Positions 7,311 to 13,450 of a stretch of 14,348 nucleotides of DNA are shown here, piece by piece. How positions within the stretch are numbered: position 1 is the stretch's first letter; each line of letters begins with the position of its first letter. Under the pieces are notes generated by a model. The model searched no databases. It worked only from the letters and a program-made list of their open reading frames with translations, and had not been told where the DNA came from. This stretch comes from an uncultured Atopobiaceae bacterium (GTDB lineage Bacteria > Actinomycetota > Coriobacteriia > Coriobacteriales > Atopobiaceae): the NCBI GenBank assembly GCA_900770865.1, contig CAAGLU010000198.1, forward strand, positions 1-14,348. Reading direction: 5' to 3'. The translations under genes were made by a program, and so were the position numbers.

Positions 7311-8348
7311 ATGGAGAAGAAGGACATCGACTGGGGTAGCCTCGGTTTTGCCTACATGCATACCGACTACAGCTACGTCTCGAACTACAAGGACGGCGCC
7401 TGGGACGAGGGCACGCTCACGCCCGACCACACCGTCACGCTCTCCGAGTGCGCAGGGCTTCTCCACTACTGCCAGGAGGTCTTCGAGGGCCTTAAGGCTT
7501 ACACTACCAGGAATGGCGACATCGTTTGCTTCCGCCCGGATCAGAACGCTGAGCGCATGTACAACTCCGCGAAGCGCATCTGCATGCCGCCGTTCCCCAA
7601 GGATCGCTTCGTGAAGGCCGTCGAGGAGGTCGTCAAGGCGAACGCCGCCTACGTCCCGCCCTTCGGCTCTGGCGCTACCCTCTACATCCGCCCGCTCATG
7701 TTCGCGACCGGTGACGTCATTGGCGTGAAGCCTGCCGACGAGTACCAGTTCCGCATCCTCGTGACGCCCGTTGGACCGTACTACAAGGGCGGCGTCAAGC
7801 CCGTCAAGCTGCAGGTCTCCAAGTTCGACCGCGCGGCGCCCCACGGCACCGGCAACATCAAGGCCGGCCTCAACTACGCCATGAGCCTCTATCCCAGCGT
7901 CGAGGCGCACAGCAAGGGCTACGCGGACAACATGTTCCTCGACCCCAAGACCCGCACCTACGTTGAGGAGTCCGGCGGCGCCAACATCCTCTTTGTTAAG
8001 GAGGACGGCACCCTCGTCGTGCCGCAGTCCTTCACCGACTCCATCCTTCCCTCCGTGACGCGCCGCTCGCTGGTCGACGTGGCCGAGAAGATGCTGGGCA
8101 TGAAGGTCGAGCAGCGCCCCGTCAAGTTCCAGGAGATTCTGGACAACGAGTTTGTCGAGGCCGGCATGTGCGGTACCGCCGCCGTCATCTCGCCCGTGGG
8201 TGAGGTCGACAACGACGACGTCCACTACGTTTTCAAGAGCGGCATGGAGAACGTTGGCCCCGTGATGAAGAAGCTGCGCGAGACGCTCACCGGCATCCAG
8301 TCCGGCGAGATCGAGGACCAGTTTGGGTGGGTCCACAAGATCTGCTAG
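7311..8348 (+). CDS. ilvE: Branched-chain amino acid aminotransferase
   Basis: PLP enzyme that interconverts Leu/Ile/Val and their 2-oxo acids using glutamate/2-oxoglutarate; cytoplasmic, fold type IV. 345 residues, with the layout of the longer BCAT subgroup (N-terminal DYSYVSNYKDGAWDEGTLTPD, then HYCQEVFEGLKAY at 52-64). FRPDQNAERM, YIRPLMFATGD and the PLP-lysine region HGTGNIKAGLNYA (Lys184) follow, then YVEESGGANILFV (217-229), SILPSVTRRSL and GMCGTAAVISPV. GAGAGGGGA at 7296-7304 is the ribosome site, so the ATG at 7311 is preferred over upstream in-frame starts. It stands alone between two palindromic repeats. The promoter is not clear; TTGGCT (7201-7206) with AATGAT (7223-7228) is only a weak candidate. 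Confidence 0.95.
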   Translation: MEKKDIDWGSLGFAYMHTDYSYVSNYKDGAWDEGTLTPDHTVTLSECAGLLHYCQEVFEGLKAYTTRNGDIVCFRPDQNAERMYNSAKRICMPPFPKDRFVKAVEEVVKANAAYVPPFGSGATLYIRPLMFATGDVIGVKPADEYQFRILVTPVGPYYKGGVKPVKLQVSKFDRAAPHGTGNIKAGLNYAMSLYPSVEAHSKGYADNMFLDPKTRTYVEESGGANILFVKEDGTLVVPQSFTDSILPSVTRRSLVDVAEKMLGMKVEQRPVKFQEILDNEFVEAGMCGTAAVISPVGEVDNDDVHYVFKSGMENVGPVMKKLRETLTGIQSGEIEDQFGWVHKIC

Positions 8349-8365
8349 TCACCAGGTACGTGTAG

Positions 8366-8431
8366 GCCGGAGGCCGGTTTCCTACGAGAAGTGCGCTGCG
8401 CGGAACTTCTCTCCGGAAACCGGCCTCCGGC
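8366..8431. repeat. Large two-tier palindrome downstream of ilvE
   Basis: Arms 8366-8382 and 8415-8431 are perfectly complementary over 17 bp. Inside them GAGAAGT (8386-8392) pairs with ACTTCTC (8405-8411). It starts 18 nt after the ilvE stop and probably ends or protects that mRNA. No T-run follows, so either it is not a classical terminator or it works together with the next palindrome 6 nt away. Confidence 0.7.
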
Positions 8432-8437
8432 GTATCG

Positions 8438-8468
8438 ATGAGACAAAGGGACAGTCCCTTTGTCTCAT
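8438..8468. repeat. Palindromic repeat, copy 2
   Basis: The core 8439-8467 is base-for-base identical to the 29-bp core after niaR (arms TGAGACAAAGGGAC around a central A). One more pair (A8438/T8468) extends it to 31 bp. It lies directly after the large hairpin at the ilvE end. Confidence 0.9.
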
Positions 8469-8560
8469 GCCAGGACGACGATACTTGTGCGGATCGCCTG
8501 CGCCCGCTCGCCGAGGCGCTGAGCTGGCCTATGTCCGTTTGCCCATTGCCTGCATCCAGA

Positions 8561-8614
8561 TTACTTAGCCAAACCTATAGTTGTTATATACAGGCCCGTT
8601 GATGTCTGACGGGC
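8561..8614 (+). promoter_or_regulatory. Candidate promoter and leader hairpin of the surface protein gene
   Basis: TTACTT (8561-8566), 18 nt, TATATA (8585-8590) fits a sigma-70-type promoter in a locally AT-rich patch. Transcription from about 8597 would start inside or next to the dyad GCCCGT (8594-8599) / ACGGGC (8609-8614). The leader would then be about 90 nt. Boxes are seen directly; activity is inference. Confidence 0.45.
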
Positions 8615-8684
8615 TCATGAGGGGTGTTCCGTCTCGGCAAGCTGGCAGATGGAGCACAAAGCAACGGAGTGTTTGGGGGTACGT

Positions 8685-10328
8685 ATGGCAACTAAGTCAT
8701 TTGGCAAACGCCGCTGGTTAGGAGCTGCACTGGCAGCGCTCTTCACCATCGCCTTGGCGCTGGTACTGGCACCCATGCCAGCCTTGGCAGACCAGGACCT
8801 TCAGGCAGAATTCGACAAGGGCGGTACCGTCAAGCTTTCTGCGGACGTCGCTGCCGACGTCGTTGTCTCCAAGGACGTCACGCTTGACCTCAACGGCCGC
8901 ACGCTGACCAACGTCAAGGATGACACCATTACAGTCAAGGCCGGTGCCAAGCTCACCGTGATTGGCGAGGGCACCGTCGACAACGTCACCAACGGCAAGG
9001 CGGCCCTCTCGCTTGAGGAGGGCGCCACGGCTACGCTCAAGGGCGGCACCTTCACGCGCTCCAAGGAGGACGGCACGGATTCCAGCGCCGGCACCAACTC
9101 CTACTACACCATCATCAACCACGGCGACCTGACCATCGACGGTGCCACGGTCGAGAACAAGGGCGGGCACTCCTCCGTTATCGACAACGGTTGGTACAGC
9201 GGTGGCCCCTCCAACTCGATTGACCCCAAGCTCACGGTCGAGAGCGGCACTATCAGCGGTGGCCGTTACGTCAAGAACGACTCCTACGGCACCATGGTTG
9301 TAAACGGCGGCACCTTCAAGGGCGGCGTCAACGGGATCTTCCTCAACTGGAATGAGCTCACTATTAATGGTGGTACGTTCGAGAACACCAAGAATGCGCC
9401 ATGCGCTATCGTCCAGCCCCGCACCTTTAGCAAGGATGCCGAGAAGGGCATTCTGAACATCAAGGGCGGCGACTTCACCAAGGCTGGCTCTGCGCTCATC
9501 GGTCAGCCTAGCGGCTATACCGGCGACTACAAGTCCACCATCACCGGTGGCATCTACGTTACGGGCGTTGAGCTTCCCACTGTTGCCGACGGCTACACGC
9601 TCGTCCCCAGCGCTGATGGCACCAGCGAAGTTCTCGCCAACTCCAAGCCTGCCGTCAACACCTCAAACCTGCCTTCTGGCACCGTGGGTGTCAACTACTA
9701 CATCGACCTCTCTGCTGCCGGCATCCCTGAGCCTGCGCTGAGCGTCGAGGGTCTGCCCGAGGGCCTTGCATTTGAGGGTTGGTCTATCACCGGAACGCCC
9801 ACTAAGGCTGGTGACTTTACGGTTACTGTTACCGCCAAGAACGCTGCGGGCACCACGACCAAGAAGTTCACCCTTACCGTCGTCGACCCTGCCAAGCCCG
9901 TCCAGGTCTACCGCCTCTACAACAAGTACGACGGCGACCACATGTTCACGACCAGCAAGTCCGAGTATGACCTTCTCGTGAGCCTTGGCTGGAACGGTGA
10001 GGGCAAGGCGTGGTCCGCTCCTGGTACCTCTGACACCAAGGTGTACCGTCTGTACAACCCGTATAGTGGTGACCACTTCTTCACCACCAGCGAGGAGGAG
10101 TACAACAACCTCGGTGAGATTGGCTGGAACCAGGAGGGAATTGCCTTCTACTCTGCCGATAAGGACTCTGGCGTAGCGATCTATCGTCTGTTCAACCCGT
10201 ACCTGGTCCGCGGCACGCACCTCTTCACCACCGACAAGGCCGAGTATGACTACCTCTCGAGCCTTGGCTGGAGCCCCGAGAACGTTGCGTTCTACGGCCT
10301 GAAGGACGAGGCTGCAAAGTCCGAGTAG
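8685..10328 (+). CDS. Secreted beta-helix / Ig-like / DUF5648-repeat surface protein
   Basis: 547 residues from the ATG at 8685, chosen because GGGGG sits 5 nt upstream and it starts a normal Sec signal peptide. That has KRR at 8-10, a hydrophobic core about 11-30, and likely cleavage after Ala33-Leu-Ala35. An in-frame ATG at 8649 would add 12 residues. About 37-318 is a repetitive, Gly/Asn/Thr-rich region with recurring 'GGTF' and 'LTI(D/N)G' turns, typical of a right-handed beta-helix. About 321-400 looks like a putative-Ig (He_PIG-type) domain (GTPTKAGDFTVTVTAKNAAG). The C-terminus has three repeats of the DUF5648 type at about 407-445, 453-491 and 498-537, each VYRLYNPYSGDHFFTT-like followed by a LGW...GEG..A(F/W) strand. 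No LPXTG anchor is present, so it is released or held non-covalently. Adhesion or glycan binding is a guess. Its third-position codon use is somewhat less GC-rich than that of its neighbours. Confidence 0.88.
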   Translation: MATKSFGKRRWLGAALAALFTIALALVLAPMPALADQDLQAEFDKGGTVKLSADVAADVVVSKDVTLDLNGRTLTNVKDDTITVKAGAKLTVIGEGTVDNVTNGKAALSLEEGATATLKGGTFTRSKEDGTDSSAGTNSYYTIINHGDLTIDGATVENKGGHSSVIDNGWYSGGPSNSIDPKLTVESGTISGGRYVKNDSYGTMVVNGGTFKGGVNGIFLNWNELTINGGTFENTKNAPCAIVQPRTFSKDAEKGILNIKGGDFTKAGSALIGQPSGYTGDYKSTITGGIYVTGVELPTVADGYTLVPSADGTSEVLANSKPAVNTSNLPSGTVGVNYYIDLSAAGIPEPALSVEGLPEGLAFEGWSITGTPTKAGDFTVTVTAKNAAGTTTKKFTLTVVDPAKPVQVYRLYNKYDGDHMFTTSKSEYDLLVSLGWNGEGKAWSAPGTSDTKVYRLYNPYSGDHFFTTSEEEYNNLGEIGWNQEGIAFYSADKDSGVAIYRLFNPYLVRGTHLFTTDKAEYDYLSSLGWSPENVAFYGLKDEAAKSE

Positions 10329-10370
10329 CATCGCGCGAGGCCATAGCCGCAACCTGTTGGCGGTGTAGCT

Positions 10371-10406
10371 GGGCGGCCGTCCGGGATCCGGGCGGTCGCC
10401 CTTCTC
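10371..10406 (+). terminator. Terminator of the surface protein gene
   Basis: A 14-bp stem, 10371-10384 with 10388-10401, contains two G-T pairs and a 3-nt loop, and is followed by TTCTC. It lies 42 nt past the stop codon. The T-run is short. Confidence 0.6.
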
Positions 10407-10408
10407 GT

Positions 10409-10466
10409 CCGCGGGATTGAGTTACCTGGTAAAGCAATCCCGTTGCCCGGTAAATCAATCCCGCGG
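10409..10466. repeat. Nested direct and inverted repeats between convergent genes
   Basis: CCGCGGGATTGA (10409-10420) and TCAATCCCGCGG (10455-10466) are perfect 12-bp inverted repeats. Between them lies a tandem repeat: 10422-10442 and 10443-10463 match at 18 of 21 positions, both holding GGTAAA then CAATCCCG. So AATCCCG occurs twice on this strand and its complement once. It sits between the ends of two convergent genes and is flanked by their terminators. Confidence 0.75.
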
Positions 10467-10470
10467 CATA

Positions 10471-10502
10471 AAAATCCCCCGGCGACGAGAGCCGCCGGGG
10501 GA
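10471..10502 (-). terminator. Rho-independent terminator of gpmA
   Basis: Read on the minus strand, a 10-bp GC-rich stem (10502-10493 with 10484-10475) with an 8-nt loop is followed by a T-run (the complement of AAAAAT at 10470-10475). It starts 26 nt after the gpmA stop. Confidence 0.85.
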
Positions 10503-10527
10503 CACTAGGTCGCGCTAAAAGCCCAAC

Positions 10528-11292
10528 TTACTTCTTGGCCTTGCCCTGGTTGGCAACGGCGTTGATCTTTGCCTCGATGGTGGCAGGGTCGCCAATGTAG
10601 TGTTTGTCGAGGATGTTCCAGTCCTTGTCGAAGGTGTAGGAGCAAGGAACGCCCGTGGGGATGTTGACCTTGAGAATCTCCTCCGGGGTGAGGTGCTCGA
10701 GCTGCATCACGAGGGCGCGCAGCGAGTTGCCGTGGGCGGCGATAAGAACGCGCTTGCCGCTCTCAAGCTGCGGCTTGATCTCCTGCTCGAAGTACGGCCA
10801 CGCGCGGGCGATGGTGTCCTTAAGGCACTCGGTGTAGGGGAGGTCCTCCTGCGGCACGTCGCGGAACATGGCCTGGACGTGCGGGTCGCGCTCGTCGCCG
10901 GGCGTGAGCGCGGGCGGCTGGACGTCGAAGGAGCGGCGCCAGATGAGGACCTGCTCCTCACCGTGCTCCTCGGCGGCCTTGGCCTTGTTGAGGCCCTGGA
11001 GCGCGCCGTAGTGACGCTCGTTGAGGCGCCAAGTCTTGTGGACGGGCAGCCACGCGCGGTCCATCTGGTCAAGAACGATGTTCAGCGTGTGGATGGCGCG
11101 CTTGAGCAGCGAGGTGTAGCAGACATCAAAGTCGAAGCCCTGCTCCTTCAGTGCCTTGCCGCCGGCAGCCGCCTCCGCGCGGCCGGTGTCGGTGAGGTCG
11201 ACATCGGTCCAACCGGTGAAGAGGTTGAGCTTGTTCCACTCGGACTCGCCGTGACGAATGATCACGAGGTGCATGTTCTGGTCGTCAGCCAT
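10528..11292 (-). CDS. gpmA: 2,3-bisphosphoglycerate-dependent phosphoglycerate mutase
   Basis: Interconverts 3- and 2-phosphoglycerate in glycolysis and gluconeogenesis; cytoplasmic. 254 residues, the usual length for the cofactor-dependent enzyme. The phosphohistidine is His14 in IIRHGESEWN, with FTGWTDVDLTDTG after it. Glu92 lies in RLNERHYGALQG, and the second catalytic His is His187 in AAHGNSLRAL. The C-terminal tail NAVANQGKAKK is Lys-rich, as often seen. The start at 11292 is favoured over the upstream in-frame ATG at 11334 because AGAAGGGA lies just before it and the mature N-terminus matches the family. The leader carries a small hairpin (11319-11332, GTGCG/CGCAC). It is transcribed divergently from the small Cys-rich gene. 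Confidence 0.97.
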   Translation of the reverse strand: MADDQNMHLVIIRHGESEWNKLNLFTGWTDVDLTDTGRAEAAAGGKALKEQGFDFDVCYTSLLKRAIHTLNIVLDQMDRAWLPVHKTWRLNERHYGALQGLNKAKAAEEHGEEQVLIWRRSFDVQPPALTPGDERDPHVQAMFRDVPQEDLPYTECLKDTIARAWPYFEQEIKPQLESGKRVLIAAHGNSLRALVMQLEHLTPEEILKVNIPTGVPCSYTFDKDWNILDKHYIGDPATIEAKINAVANQGKAKK

Positions 11293-11405
11293 GGGCTTCC
11301 CTTCTCTTGGGCTTTTTCGTGCGCTTCCGCACACCTGTAGATAGTATGACGCAAAAGGGTATAGTTGACATAGGTTAACTTGAAGCTTACATGAGGGAGG
11401 CAGCT
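11293..11405. promoter_or_regulatory. Divergent promoter region, gpmA / small Cys-rich protein
   Basis: 113 nt between two genes that point apart. On the plus strand TTGACA at 11365-11370 is a perfect -35, but the best -10 at normal spacing (TTACAT, 11387-11392) would start transcription almost on the ribosome site. The arrangement is therefore uncertain. On the minus strand TACTAT-type boxes are present but weak. Confidence 0.35.
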
Positions 11406-11621
11406 ATGAATCCCCTTGATGTTGTCATTGTCCTTGCGGTGGCCGCAGTGGTGGCGCTGTGCGTGCGCTCGATTGCCCGCGGCGAGACAAGCGAGTGCAG
11501 CACCTGCGGAGACACTGGTTGCACGGCACGCTATAACGGTGGCCATTGCCGCGCCGCAGACGACATGCTTCGTCGCGCAAACCAGGCCCTCGACAAGCCC
11601 GTCCACCCCAACGCTGGATAG
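11406..11621 (+). CDS. Small Cys-rich single-pass membrane protein (FeoB-associated type)
   Basis: 71 residues. The start at 11406 is chosen because GGGAGG lies 5 nt upstream; an in-frame ATG at 11391 would overlap that site. One hydrophobic segment (about 4-24) is followed by RSIARGE and then four Cys in CX2CX4CX8C spacing (31, 34, 39, 48). A polar tail (ADDMLRRANQALDK) follows. The layout of one membrane helix, a basic stop-transfer and a short Cys cluster resembles the FeoB-associated Cys-rich proteins (PF12669). No feo gene is in the window, so the role in iron handling is not supported by context. It could bind a metal or a cluster at the membrane. It lies 151 nt upstream of the glutamine synthetase homologue, same strand, but that gene seems to have its own promoter. 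Confidence 0.75.
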   Translation: MNPLDVVIVLAVAAVVALCVRSIARGETSECSTCGDTGCTARYNGGHCRAADDMLRRANQALDKPVHPNAG

Positions 11622-11725
11622 TTCGCCAAAATCGGGCGGCTGCGGTTGCCCCAACGTGTCTCCCACGTCATAATTCCCTCCGATGGGAAGGTGGAAACAG
11701 GCACGAAATACGGTTGTGGGAACGT

Positions 11726-11734
11726 AGGTATGAT
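11726..11734 (+). promoter_or_regulatory. Candidate -10 region of the glutamine synthetase homologue
   Basis: TATGAT at 11729-11734, preceded by AGG, fits a -10 box. The start site would be near 11741, giving a leader of about 30 nt that contains GGGAGGAG (11761-11768). No convincing -35 is present; AAATAC at 11706-11711 has the right spacing but poor sequence. The same nonamer occurs before the phosphate permease. Confidence 0.4.
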
Positions 11735-11772
11735 TGAGCAGTACCTGCGCCCGTGCCGTCGGGAGGAGACCC

Positions 11773-13113
11773 ATGAGCACCGAGAAGGACATTGATTTCG
11801 TTCTGCGCACCGTTGAGGAGCGTGACATTCGCTTCGTTCGCCTGTGGTTCACAGACGTGCTGGGCACGCTGAAGTCGTTTGCGATCTCGCCGGAGGAGCT
11901 CGAGGAGGCGTTCGAAGAGGGTATTGGCTTCGACGGCTCGTCGATTGACGGCTTTGCTCGCCTCGAGGAGTCGGACATGCTCGCCTTCCCCGACGCCGAG
12001 ACGTTCCAGCTTCTGCCCTGGCGACCCACCGAGAGCGGCGTGGCGCGCGTGTTCTGCAACATCTGCACGCCTTCGCGCGAGCCGTTCGCCGGCGACCCGC
12101 GCGGATGCCTCGAGCGCGTCTTCGAGCGCGCGGATCGCGAGGGCTACGTCTTCAACGTGGGTCCCAAGATCGAGTACTTCTACTTCGACAACGATGTGGA
12201 TCCCGTGCCTCTCGACACCGCCGGCTACTTTGACCTTACGCCGAGCGACGTGGCCAACGACCTGCGCCGCCAGACCACGCTCACGCTCGAGAAGATGTCC
12301 GTCCCCGTGCAGTACTCCTTCCACGGCGGCGGCCCGTCCCAGAACGTTATTGAGCTGCGCTTCACCGAGGCCGTGAGCTGCGCCGACAACATCATGTCTT
12401 CTCGCCTGGTCATCAAGCAGGAGGCGGCGGCCGAGGGGCTGTTCGCGTCGTTTATGCCCAAGCCCCTCTCGGATGCGCCGGGCTCCGCCATGTTCCTGTA
12501 CCTCTCGCTCTTCGACCACGACGGCGAGAACCTCTTCTGGGCGCCCAAGACCGAGCACCCCGCGCACCTCTCCGAGCTGGCGCAGCACTTTGTGGCGGGC
12601 CTTCTCCGCTACGCGCCCGAGTTCACGCTGGTCACCAACCCCACGGTGAACTCGTACAAGCGCTTCATCACCTCCGGCGAGGTCCCCAACTACGCCACGT
12701 GGGGGCGCAAGAACCGCTCCGCGCTGGTGCGCATTCCTACGCACAAGCCCGGCAAGCACGTGGCAACGCGCGTCGAGCTGCGCAGCGCCGACAACACCGC
12801 CAACCCGTACCTTGCGCTGGCCGTCACGCTGGCTGCGGGCCTCAAGGGCATCGAGGACGAGCTTGTGCTTCCCGAGGAGGCTACGGTTGACACCTTCTCG
12901 CAGAGTGAGCGCGAGCTTGCTGCCAAGGGTATCGAGCGTCTGCCGCGCACGCTGGGCGAGGCGGTCGATCGCTTCGAGGAGTCAGAGCTCATGCGCGAGA
13001 CGCTGGGCGAGCACATCTTCAACTACCTCGTGGAGAGCAAGCGCCGCGAGTGGGAGGAGTTCTGCACTACCGTTACCGACTGGGAGCGCGTCCACTACTA
13101 CGGCGGCGTGTAG
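11773..13113 (+). CDS. Glutamine synthetase (type I) homologue lacking metal ligands, probable pseudoenzyme
   Basis: 446 residues, full type I glutamine synthetase length, with an intact frame and a strong ribosome site (GGGAGGAG). Clear family regions: N-terminal beta-grasp, GFDGSSIDGF (52-61), GPKIEYFYFD (130-139), FMPKPL (227-232), TNPTVNSYKRF (288-298), SGEVPNYATWGRKNRSALVRIP (301-322), TRVELRSADNTANPYLAL (332-349) and LGEHIFNYLVESKRREW. Kept: the Asp of FDGSS (54), Glu134, Glu303, Arg315, Arg320, Arg333, Glu335 and Arg337. Changed against B. subtilis and E. coli GlnA: first Glu of GPExE is Lys132, Glu of HHEV is Gly185, Glu of GQ(H/N)E is Val192, and His of NGSGMH is Phe241 (with the Asn of that motif replaced by Pro). 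These four are ligands of metal sites n1 and n2, so normal ATP-dependent glutamine synthesis is unlikely. No adenylylation-type NLYDLP motif is present. It could be a regulatory or structural partner of an active enzyme, or a re-purposed ligase. The family is certain; lack of activity is inference. Confidence 0.9.
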   Translation: MSTEKDIDFVLRTVEERDIRFVRLWFTDVLGTLKSFAISPEELEEAFEEGIGFDGSSIDGFARLEESDMLAFPDAETFQLLPWRPTESGVARVFCNICTPSREPFAGDPRGCLERVFERADREGYVFNVGPKIEYFYFDNDVDPVPLDTAGYFDLTPSDVANDLRRQTTLTLEKMSVPVQYSFHGGGPSQNVIELRFTEAVSCADNIMSSRLVIKQEAAAEGLFASFMPKPLSDAPGSAMFLYLSLFDHDGENLFWAPKTEHPAHLSELAQHFVAGLLRYAPEFTLVTNPTVNSYKRFITSGEVPNYATWGRKNRSALVRIPTHKPGKHVATRVELRSADNTANPYLALAVTLAAGLKGIEDELVLPEEATVDTFSQSERELAAKGIERLPRTLGEAVDRFEESELMRETLGEHIFNYLVESKRREWEEFCTTVTDWERVHYYGGV

Positions 13114-13151
13114 GCCGCGGCCTTCTCGTTTTTCGCAGCGTTGAACGTTGG

Positions 13152-13184
13152 GGCGCCCGCCGGAAAACCCGGTGGGCGCCTTTC
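13152..13184 (+). terminator. Terminator of the glutamine synthetase homologue
   Basis: GGCGCCCGCCGG (13152-13163) pairs with CCGGTGGGCGCC (13169-13180), including one G-T pair, across a 5-nt loop, followed by TTTCT. It lies 38 nt after the stop codon. Confidence 0.85.
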
Positions 13185-13187
13185 TCG

Positions 13188-13220
13188 TGAGACAAAGGGA
13201 CAGTCCCTTTGTCTCATTTT
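13188..13220. repeat. Palindromic repeat, copy 3
   Basis: 13188-13216 is identical to the 29-bp cores after niaR and ilvE. Here it is followed by TTTT (13217-13220), so it could act as a second terminator behind the one at 13152. It begins 7 nt after that stem ends. Confidence 0.9.
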
Positions 13221-13374
13221 CACTGCCGTTTTCTTGATAGCGGGCAGGCTTCTGCAGCTGGATCGTACGAGAAGGGCATTTCGGGTTCCCAGTATCCCGT
13301 CGGGGGCTTCGACCCGTCCTCTCAGGACTTGGGCTTTCCTCCCTTCCCTCCTCCTTCGACGTCTCCGACGCGGA

Positions 13375-13450
13375 TTATTGCGCGTTATTTCTCCATAACC
13401 CACAAGTCAACTGGCCTTATATCGAAATGGCGAGAAATAACGTGCAATAA
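13375..13450. repeat. 19-bp AT-rich inverted repeat with 38-nt centre
   Basis: The left arm (13375-13393, TTATTGCGCGTTATTTCTC) and right arm (13432-13450, GAGAAATAACGTGCAATAA) are complementary at 18 of 19 positions; the exception would be a G-U pair in RNA. The arms are much more AT-rich than the surroundings. The left arm also starts a smaller dyad, GTTAT-N6-ATAAC (13384-13399). It could be a hairpin, a pair of operator sites, or ends of a small non-autonomous element. Confidence 0.75.

Larger units (their letters stand above)
8349..8684. other. Gap between ilvE and the surface protein gene
   Basis: 336 nt without a credible gene. It holds, in order, a large hairpin (8366-8431), repeat copy 2 (8438-8468), about 90 nt of featureless DNA, a candidate promoter (8561-8590), and a leader of about 90 nt with a small hairpin. 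Confidence 0.6.

Noticed and set aside
8634..8680. GGCAA...CAAAGC...CGGAG in the surface-protein leader, reminiscent of a c-di-GMP-I (GEMM) riboswitch
   Set aside because: The conserved GNRA hairpin and the whole second helix are missing and the start codon follows within about 20 nt; too little is left to call it.
11773..13113. Glutamine synthetase homologue as a decayed pseudogene
   Set aside because: The frame is intact at full length, it has a strong ribosome site and terminator, and most structural motifs are conserved; changes concentrate at metal ligands.
7131..13216. The three palindromes as a CRISPR array
   Set aside because: Copies are 1.3 and 4.7 kb apart with genes between them, so there is no repeat-spacer structure.
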